A stretch of DNA of 64,000 nt, from contig JAYMTL010000001.1 in assembly GCA_036897445.1 (NCBI GenBank), forward strand, positions 124,001 to 188,000, in the 5' to 3' direction. The position numbers were made by a program, and so were the translations under genes. The notes below the pieces were generated by a model, which did not search any database, was not told the DNA's origin, and saw only the letters and a list, made by a program, of their open reading frames with translations. Each line of letters opens with the position of its first letter. The stretch's first letter is position 1. The stretch comes from Pelargonium tetragonum (taxonomy: Eukaryota; Streptophyta; Magnoliopsida; Geraniales; Geraniaceae). Shown one piece after another: positions 52,541 through 62,250 of the stretch.

Positions 52541-55500
52541 AGTATATTCTAAATAGACCACCTTACACCAGGACAACCAACCCACTAGACTGGAAATTAG
52601 GGCTCTTTAGCTTCAATATTCTTTGGCAAGCTTCTAAATTATTATTCGGTAACTCATAAACCTGGAAAACATAATAAACCTGACTTACTTCCTCAACTTC
52701 ATTTTACAGCTACTGCGGGATTTCCCTTATTTTTAAATTCCTTAATGGTTGAAGTTCTTACATAGTTTAGAATTCCTTGAATTATCTACTCAGTTTTATG
52801 GTTTATATGGAATCCTAAAAGCAAAAGCATGAAGTGAAGAAAGCAGCTTCCCCTTACCTTAAGGGAGCCCGGGCCTTGTTCAGCAATTCTTACTAATTAA
52901 TATCTGGAGAGTCAATAGCTTACGAACTAGACTACCTATTAAAATGAAGTTACTTTTTAAAGAATAAGGATAAATTCCTCTTGTTTTTGTAGCTTCTCGT
53001 TTTAGAGGATAAGAACCTTTGTAGTATAATTAGTACATCCTTCTTGTATGTAAGACCCGTACTACCTCTATGTAATTTGCCTAAAATAAGGAATTTTCCT
53101 ACCATTAAAAGGTGTTGCCTCCTTTTTTAGTTTAGTAGTAAAGAAGGTTTTAAAACATGCAACTAGTGATTAAGACCACAGGGGGCCCGGGCTGCTCTCG
53201 TTCAATGCCCCGGGTGCGTATAAATAAAGGTAAACTAGAGCTCCGTAGATGAAACGAGTGTAAGGTATTTATAGGGTAGGCTTCGCCTAAGAATCCTGTG
53301 ATAGACCTCTTTAATTAGAATTAGCAAAGGGACTTGTTGATCTTAGCTGTCATAATATAACCTATTAAATTAAAAAGAAGAAAAGAGAAGCAATTCTTTA
53401 GTAGAAATCCTCGGCTCTTTAATACCAAAAGCTTTATCGAATCATTAAGTAAAACCAGGAACCCTAGCTTTGTCTTGGGAAGAGATCCCTTTACGAGTAG
53501 TTTCTATTAAACCCCTTTGTGAGTCCATAGCTTGCTATAAGATGTTCTATCTCTAAAAGGAACGTGTTCCCTATTCTGAGGGTCAAATAAAGAGCTCTTA
53601 CCGTGTACAAAGGCCCGGACCTTAAAACGTAAAAGTTTTTTTAGAGCCTGCTTTTATACTTAACTTATTGAATGATTACAAGATGTGCGGCAATTTCTTG
53701 GCGTGTTGCCCTAACAAGGAGTCTCTAGAGGATTCCTACCATTAACACGGAAGTAACCTTAAAAGGAGCCCTTTAAAACACATCCTTAGTATTTTCTTAT
53801 GAGTTCTTTTTACTTGAGGTAAGCCTCTTTTTCTGTTTTAGTACTAAGTCTAAATGTCCTCCTTAAACTAGCTCTCAAAGCACCTAAGCTTGTTAAGTAA
53901 AGTAGCTGCTTCTAGCAAGAAATTCCTGGGGCGATGTCATTAACGCAAGCTCCTTGCTTTGAATAGGGGCATTAAAACTCCCTTGGGATCCTCATTCTAC
54001 ATTCATTATTACACCAAATTTAAACCTTATATACCAAAGCACTAAGCTGAAACTGAAATTTCTCAAGTCCTATAATATTAAAAGAGGGGGCTTACCTAGT
54101 TACTCCACCTTAGCTATTGGATTTTCTAACTAAGAGGAGCCTTATACCACAATATTTTCAATATCTTAAACTCTTTTTGTATTTACAGAAAGATCATAAT
54201 GACATAAAAGAAGTCCGCTTACAGAGTCAAAAAATTAGAAGCTAATAACATAACAGTATAATAAACGTCAATCTAAGGGGTTTTAGACAAGGAATTCCTG
54301 GGTTCTCCAATAGCGACACAAAAAAGAGTACAAATGTAAGGGCCAAGAAACAACTACTTTATCCTAATACACCTAAGCCCCTACTGTTTTAGTTGAGAAT
54401 ATTCATGTCTCAAAGGACTGTAGTTACATGAGTATCTCATGCTGGAGAATCTTTCTGCATATTTTTCTACACTACAAGGAGGTATCCATGTGCCCTTGAA
54501 CTCTAATATCGGTATAAGCCGAAACACTAAAATAAGATTCGCTAAGTTAAAGAGAGTGACATAGATAAAATTAGGAGATTAAAACAAAAATTCCAATTTG
54601 ATCAAAATTAGAAGAAGTCGTATGAAGACTTACGCACTGCTATTTATAGAGCTCGGTATAGAATTATAGAATTTATAAGTTAGAATGCAAATAAAAAATT
54701 TTGCTAGCCAAGAAATCTTCATAAGTTTACGGATTTTATGAAATGAGTCATTCTTTCATTTTCAAAATACCAGAAAGAAAAAAGGTATCCCTTTTATAGG
54801 ATAGGAGCGGGTCAGTTCCTTTTGGAGAGCCCTGGAGTTTTTTATAGATTAAAAAAAGTATATAATACGGTTGAAAGCATAAGTTTTCATTTATGCTCTT
54901 TTAAAAGGAAAGTAGAGCTTTGAGAACTCGTGTTACAACAAAGAAGGTGGCTCTTTTTCTAGCGGTAAGCGTTATAATATTTATTTTATAGAGAAATTTT
55001 CTACTAAACAAGAACAGGAGTAGCCCAGACTTACAACCCAAGAGGGTGCTGTATGTATTACTCTAAACATTGGGAATCCCTGATATGAGTACAGCACCAA
55101 GGACCCGCGATTCTCTATTAACTTCAAATTCAAAAACGTAAGAGCAATTCTTGAGGTAAAAGATTTTCATTCTTATTCTATAAAAAAGGACCTCGCGAAA
55201 AATTATGTTAATGAAAAGTCTTCGGATACCTTGTACTTTGTATCACCAACTTCCAAAAGAAACGACTCGTTTAAGAAGGGACCTGCAACTTAGTAGTTAG
55301 TGGTTATATGGGACTCCTATATCTTTCGGTAGTCTAAAAATTGAAACTACTTTAGTAAATAAATCCTGACAATTGAGACCTTGGTAAGTATGTCTGCATT
55401 AACCCCTGAATATTAAATATAGATAGGAGGCACTCAAAATGCGGCTTCCTCGTATACCTTATCGCGCAGTGCTTCGTAAAGCAGAACCCATGTATTGAAA

Positions 55501-58500
55501 CAGAGCCAAATCCTGTGCAAACAGAAGCTTAGATTAAATTTATACATAGCAAAGCCTGGGAAATTAGAATTGGTGAAAAAAGGGCTTTCTCTTCTTTAAT
55601 AAACAGGGGATTAAAGATATTAGAATCCCTTAGAGAAAGAAATTTTGATTTTTGTATACACTGGGCTTATACTCGATAGGGGTCTTGTTTCTTATTTATC
55701 CAGTATCTGAGTCTCGCAATAGCTATAGAAAGTCTTCTGTTCCCTTTTTAGGTTCCTCCATATAGATAAGCTTCAAACTCGCAGGAGCAGATCATAATCA
55801 AGCCCTTCGCAGTTAATTTGTCATTATTTCTTTCCTTTTTTACAAGTTTCCTATTCCCTGTAACCGGAAAAACTTACTCTCGAGGTGCTTGGACAGAAGT
55901 TATAAAAACTCACTATCTATTCATATAAGTGATTTTGACTTGTCCTTTTTAATACCGAAAAAGTAAGGGGCATAAGACCTAAAAAGGGTCTCTCTTTATT
56001 AAATGGATTTCGCTTGTAGTTCTGCTTGAGTAAGAGTGAGACCCTCCCCGTTTTATATTACAATATATCCGAGATGAAGGGAACAGACTGCTTCTTTTTC
56101 TAAGCGATTGCAAAAGAGATTTTTTTGTCTAACTTTTACCCAGACTGAAAACTAATTTGGAGAGACTTCATGTGTGCCATTAGAAAGTAATATAGGAAAA
56201 CTCCTCTAAGAAAAGAACTTGAGGTTAACTATTTTTATTATTCCAATTCCAATACATTTTCTAGGTTCGTAAGAGTAGCGTTTTATCCAGTGTTTAATAG
56301 AGTTCGGAAAAAAGTCTTGGTTTCTATATTAAATTCCCAGGTCTTTCGTAAAAGTACTGCTTCGCCCATATAGTCTAGGCTTGGTTGCAGGCTTTTATAC
56401 TTCTATTGCAAGAGCGATTATCCAGCAAGGTAAAGTCCTACGGGTGCCGTGTCTACCCCTAGGGGTTACTCTTTATAAGAATAAGAAGGCTTTAAGGGTA
56501 GTTTCTGTGCTTCCATCTTTAAGTTATTAGGCTCTTTACCCGAGATTCGCAAACAAGTTTTTAGCTTTATAGATATACCTTAAGACTCTATATTGCTTTT
56601 ACTTAGTTATTTATAGGGGTTTCCCGTTTATATGCCTAATATTTTTTATTTCTTAATTTTTTTAAGGGGGTCCATAGGCACTCTTGTTAAGTTACTTTTA
56701 AAACTAGTTAGAATTCTTGTAGTTGTTGGAATTTTTAAGGAAAACCTTGTAATACAAAAAAAGCTAATAAGCCTTTGAAGGCGGGAAAAAATCTTTTATG
56801 GGTATTGGGAGACCCCTCTCACCCCTATATAAAAATGATAACTGGGATATAATATAGAAAGTCTAAACTGAGTATTGAAAAGGTTAAGTATATTTAGGGT
56901 TCGCCCACTTCACCGGGAACCTAAGGACTCCGGAATCTGACAAGGGTTTTACTCGTGCAGTTTTTAGACACTAGATTTCAAAAAGGTTACAACAATTTGT
57001 CAGCTATAATAACGGGACCTTCCCTATTCTACTAAGAGTTTTTTTCAAGGGGTAAGCAACAGGATTTCTAATATACAAGTAGGTGTTAAATTAAATATAC
57101 TTCAAAAGCAAATTTTTTAGTACGATAAGAGCCTAGAACAAGATGATAGGAAACCCATGCTACCGTACTCGGAGAAAAGTTTCTTTTATATCTGGGAAAT
57201 CTCTGATTTAACCCTGAATTTAGTTTATAAGTTTTTGCTTTCAAATAAGAAAAAAGCGTTCCCTTATTATATTAGGTCTCCTCACCCGGGTGCACCCTCT
57301 CTTTTCTTTTAGGTAATCTAAACTTTGACTTTTAGGGTTTTTAATTTCAGGAACTCTAAAATAGCAATAAAAAAAGAACGCTCTGCCTTCCCCCAAAAAG
57401 TATGCGCTAAAAAAAGAAATTACGCTACAGGAAACGAGCACCTCTGCAACTTAGGGACTTTGAAACGTAATATAGAAGAGATAACTCCACACTCTTATTG
57501 GGATAAACCCTTGAAATCCTTGTCAAAGAATTAGCTTAGTGCATCAAGCTTCTCAATTGTTATAGGGGTATACTCACTAAAGTAATTCACAAAAAGGGGC
57601 CCGGACGTTTTACAAAATCTAGTATAAGTTCTATGCAAAAACTTACTTACAGTAGTAGGGGTTACTTTTTCAATTTCATTTTGGGTGCCAATTAAAGTAC
57701 TACTGAAATTTGGCTTTATACCCTCCCCCTCCGAAACTTGATGCAAGCGCAAGCCAAAAGGACACTTCTTTTTCGCCACTAACTCTTAAAATTTTGACTT
57801 GAACGGCTAGAGTTTAACTTCATTTTATACTTGCGGGGGGGTTTGACTTTTTGTACGAGACTCAGAATAACAGAGGATTTTGAGAACTTAAAGTTACAAA
57901 GTCCGTGCTGTACCTACAAGAAGCAAGGTCCTCATAGAAAAGAAAATCAAACTCCGCTTTGATACAAATTCAGAGTTAAAGTAACCCTAATTGCTTAGCC
58001 CATATCTCTAAAAAAAGTACAAACTGCGCAGGGAAGTTAAATTCTTGATTGAAGGGTTGTTATAGATAGGATTCACTTATGCACGATACCCTATAGAGAA
58101 GGTGTATACTTATCCTAAGAGTCTCCTTCACTTCAATAACTAAAGAAACTAATAAAAGTAATTCTAGTATCCTCATCTAGATTGTAAACCTTTTTTCTTT
58201 TACTAATTATTAACCCAAGGTCCCCTTTTATAAAAATGAGAAATTTCCCATCGTTTTTCTTACTGCATTACATAGCTTGCCACAGTGTATCTTCCAAAAA
58301 ATTTTGGTTAATTTAATAGGAATACCTTTGAAAACTGGTGTGCCGAGAAACAATAAGGAACTCTTTAATAACGAAACCCTAGTATAAAAAGTGGGTAGGG
58401 GTAAATAATAGGGAGTCCTTCTGTATTTTTTCATTTCCGCTAGGGATTTAGTCTCTCTTAATTTGGAAACATCCTAAAAAATTTTTTCAGAGTCTTTTGA

Positions 58501-59906
58501 AGTGCGCATTCTCTAATTGCTTAATAGATTAAACAAGAGCCGTGTAACATAACAAAAAGAAAATTAGACTTTTGTATTCTTCCAGAAACAAGAAACTAAG
58601 CTGTCTTCTCCCAATAGGATTAACTTAAGGAATTCAAAAGCATAACAAAGAACTTAGTATTGCTTATTTATTAGGGTAACTCCTTTGAGGAGAGTATACC
58701 TATAAGCAAGAATGAATAGAAATTTTAGTCAAAACTTTCCTTATAAAACTGTACTATTACTTCAGTTCTTGTTGCTTTATACGGTATTGTACCTAAAAAC
58801 CAGAGCTTTCCTTTCTAAGAAAAGGGAATCAGGATAAAACAGGCGCAAAGAGAGCAAGCTGTTTCTTTTTATTATAATGAGATTTATAAACAACTATGAG
58901 GCGTCTTCTTCTGAATTGGATTAAGACACTTTTGCGTTGAAACAACCATTATCTGTATGTCCTTTCTTTTAAGAGAAACTTTTGGACTAAGGGCCGGGTA
59001 TCTCTAAGAATTTTCTCTGACCTTCACTTAGACATATATTTTAGGTAACTAAAGCCCCACTACATAACTAATAGAATATTCCAGCAAGCAAAACGGCTAG
59101 TAAATGCCCACTACACTAATAGGTAAGGAAAAAGTCTTTAAGTATAAAGGATGATAGAATGAGTTTTTTTATTTAGACAAAAAAAGGCAGTCTACCCAAA
59201 ACGAGTTCCTTAAAATTCTACGTCAAGTTATTACCGACTTCCTACACTTAGTGCAAATGCATAAACTGCTCTCAGGAATTGTAAATCCAAAAGTTCTTTA
59301 TCAACAACCAGCGGGCTGTGCCTTATAATTTTAAGGGTTCTTTCTAGTTTACAGTAATCTCCCAACCCCTAGTATAGGAATCCAGAGTAATGAACTCGCA
59401 CTTCAGACTCAAATTTTTGACACTGTATAATTGTACAAGAGTTTTAGGGACCCTCTTACCTTCTTGGCAGTACTTTTGATATCGAGGAGCTCCATGAGTA
59501 ACACGTACTTTTTTGTAGTAAATATATGTCTTTTTCTGGATTTCACAGTTTACTCTCCTAGTTAGCTTTATTTATATTAAATTAAGGAAGCAATCTCTTT
59601 TTTAGAAAATTCCATATGTAAAGCTACTTGATTTTACTTATCCTCGGTTTTAGTACTCCCTTTTAACTCGACGTTTTTCCTGGTAAGAGTTTTGACTTTA
59701 TTTGCTAGAGTTCTATACTTTTTTTCCATCTAGGTTTGTCATATTCTTAGAGGTGTTTATCACTTCCTAGTTAAACTAAAAATATGGTTACTCATCGTAG
59801 AGCTAGTTCTGAGAGACGAAATTTCATTAAAGACCTACCTTGAGACATTAGGTATCCGGCGGAAATTACTAGAATTCTCTGTTTTATTTACCTTTTTTAG
59901 GATTAG
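52541..59906. other. Gene-free bulk sequence
   Basis: About 7.4 kb with no supportable gene. Two frames at 57325-57534 (plus, 69 codons) and 57531-57779 (minus, 82 codons) meet tail to tail. Their translations are less biased than most here but match no family I know, so they are not called. A local G+C-rich patch is listed at 53178-53220. Confidence 0.55.
53178..53220. other. Local G+C-rich patch with two CCCGGG sites
   Basis: Two CCCGGG palindromes (53186-53191 and 53209-53214), each extended by further G or C, stand 17 bases apart in an otherwise AT-rich region. The arms could pair with each other as well as with themselves. No RNA gene fits. Confidence 0.5.
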
Positions 59907-59920
59907 TAATTACATTACCT
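59907..59920 (-). repeat. Word B, minus strand, AGGTAATGTAATTA
   Basis: The reverse complement of 14 of the 16 bases of word B. It is the only copy found on this strand. It opens the repeat-rich stretch that runs to about 62250. Confidence 0.45.
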
Positions 59921-60081
59921 AGCTTTTTCTAACAGCACTCCTTCCTTGACATAGAAAGACTTTTATACAGCCGAAATTCTTTACCCACCCCTAAGTGCAC
60001 TTAAATAATATTCAGAACTTTATCAATTAGTAATAGAAAAGTAGGGAAAGTGAACTCAAAGCTCCCTTTCTTGTTTAAGTA

Positions 60082-60098
60082 CTAAGTACAGTACTTAG
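60082..60098. repeat. Inverted repeat CTAAGTAC-A-GTACTTAG
   Basis: A perfect 8-base-pair dyad around one A. TAAGTAC is also directly repeated just before it. Confidence 0.75.
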
Positions 60099-60248
60099 AG
60101 GAATAAGTAAATAGAAATAAGGCTCCGTTTCTATTTCTAAGCAAGGCAAGTTTATCTTGGGCTTTTCAGTTGTAAAATCTCTTTGGAATCCAGGGAGAAA
60201 GTATAGGTAATCTTATTAATAGGCCCCCTTTGGAATCTTTATGAAGGT

Positions 60249-60284
60249 AGTCAAGAATAGGAAATAGAAAGGAGCTTATTCAAG
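60249..60284 (+). repeat. Purine-rich repeat module, second copy
   Basis: AGTCAAGAA, GAAATAGAA, AGCTTATT and AAG occur in the same order and nearly the same spacing as at 39451-39494, with a few bases gained or lost. It supports a link between the 39.2 kb block and this repeat-rich stretch. Confidence 0.5.
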
Positions 60285-61200
60285 CCTAAAAGATAAGTAA
60301 GATAAGAAGTAAGTTACTAAGATGGAGAAGAGTAAGCTATAGATAGAGTCTTAACCTTAAGCTTTTGTATCTCAATCAAAATCGAGTTTCTCGAAAAAAG
60401 GAAGTCCTCATGCTTCCTATTTTTCCTAGTTTATAGACGCGCACTTAGCAGTCGATACGGAAAATTGCCCCTTTATAAAATCTTCTATAACTCTAACATG
60501 ATATTGAAAAAGAGGGGCTAGTAAACTTTAATACCGGGTTTTGCAGCTCTTTTGGAAAGAAACTTGAGTCATTTTTTGTATTTTAAATTTAAATATGCCC
60601 GAGTAAAGAGTTTTGTCTTTTAATTCCGTGTTGGGTTAAGCAATAAATATTAAAAAGGCGGGCTGCCGAGGAGCTTAGATAGGGACCTGCAATACACAAG
60701 AACTTCTTGGAGAATTTTGTGAAACCGAGTTTACAAAAAGTAAAGGAATGATTTTTATTAGGGAATATCTACGAAGTATCCAGTGGAGTAGGATGGATAG
60801 ACAAGACATAATAAAAGACTTTAAATAAAAAGCCGGTTTTTACGAAGCTCTATTACAGGAAGTTTAGAGAGAATTATAGAAATTAAGTAAGTAGTAGATT
60901 GCTTCTCTGTTTCCGGGTTTCCTATTTCGGATAGTAAGCAATAAGTAATTAAGGGAATAGAATATAAAGACTAAGAGGGCCCAGCCAGTTATTTGTGGAT
61001 TATAAAATTAGAAAACTAAGTTTCCGAGTGGGTTAAGTTCTTCTTTTTGGTTTAACTTAACTAGACAAGAAATTGATAAGTTAAGTTAGGAAGTCTCTAG
61101 TATAACTAAAAGAAAGGTAAGGCGGTCTTCTAGGACAGGTAGGTTAGCAGCTAACGAGATAGAGATACATACAAGTTTTTCCATTGGTCTTATAGCGTAA

Positions 61201-61270
61201 AGTGGTCTATACGTCTATACTAAAACTACTCCTAATATCTCCCTCCCTTCGCAACGCTACAGTCAGGTAG
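61201..61270 (+). repeat. Dispersed repeat family A, copy 4 (head and core)
   Basis: The core at 61239-61270 contains GCAACGCTACAGTCAGGTA, identical over these 19 bases to copy 3 at 1771-1789. The head (61201-61223) is recognisable but diverged (GGTCTATACGTCTATACTAA). The tail is not recognisable; AT-rich low-complexity sequence follows instead. Confidence 0.7.
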
Positions 61271-61920
61271 AGTAGAACAACTAGAATAGATTCTCTAAAG
61301 GCTTACTCCTATATCCTATATATATAGTAATAACAAAAAAGACAGGAAATGCTGATTTAATAAGAATAGAACTGTTAATACTATATCTATATTACTGTGT
61401 ATTACTCCTATCCTATACACCCTATTACTATCTAATTAATAAAGTAACTAGAATCAAAATAGGATTTCCTTTAAAAGGGCAGTAGCTAGGCTTTTCTAGT
61501 TGGCGAAAGATCCTTACGCTCTCTAACTCTGTCTTATAGGGGGAAGGCCCCTTTTTACTCTTAAATAACTAACTCGTGTTTTATTTGTTATTGAGTCTTT
61601 TCTGCTATTTTACACTAAACAAGTTCTTCGTCAGGCTTTTTCTACTTATAAGTAAACTTTAGTTGCTTGATAAGAATTGAAGTAAAAAAGTTTCGACTAA
61701 TTGGAATAGAACAAGGGTTCTTTAGGAAGTTCTAGAATAAAAAAGGGTTCCTAGGGGTTTATAAGCTTTTCTAATTAGTAAGACACCAAGGGTCCTGGCT
61801 GGTAGGGTTTTTACAAGAAAGGAATAGGTTTACTAGGTATTTAAAAAGTAAAGGGGAATTCAGATTTAGCCCTTTTAGAAAGTCAGGAATATAAAGAATA
61901 CGAAACTGTTGGATACATAA

Positions 61921-62064
61921 GGTATCCATGTTCTATCAGTAACTACTACTTGCGAATCCCTTCCTTCGCTTTGCTACAGTCAGGTAGAATTCTTCCCTAT
62001 TGGTATAAGGTTCGCGTCCTCTCTATAGCAGTAACAACTTAAAGCAAAAGAGGAATGTACCTTA
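61921..62064 (+). repeat. Dispersed repeat family A, copy 5 (head, core and tail)
   Basis: Head GGTATCCATGTTCTATC (61921-61937) is identical to 3296-3312. The core (61958-61987) has GCTACAGTCAGGTAG as in copy 4. Tail AAGAGGAATGTACCTTA (62048-62064) is identical to copy 3. With copy 3 it defines the full module, about 145-175 bases. The differences lie mostly in the spacers between head, core and tail. Confidence 0.75.
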
Positions 62065-62250
62065 AGAACAAGGGACCCCTATAACACAAGATACTTACTA
62101 TACCCGCCCGTATAAGAAAGAGTAAGATAATACTAGCTCCAGGCTACAACAAGAACGCTTATAAGACAACATCTAGGACCCCTATATAGCTACACAGGTA
62201 TCAAGACTAAGAAAGCTACTGTTTCTAGGTTTCTGGAAGAATACAAAGTT

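Larger units (their letters stand above)
59921..62250. repeat. Repeat-rich stretch with two family A copies
   Basis: This stretch holds the purine-rich module at 60249, family A copies at 61201 and 61921, a 17-base inverted repeat at 60082 and AT-only runs near 61311-61327. Between the modules (60300-61200 and 61271-61920) I see no gene; the texture is mixed. Both family A copies lie on the same strand about 720 bases core to core, so they could flank a short element in the way terminal repeats do, but the interior shows no coding remnant. Confidence 0.45.
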
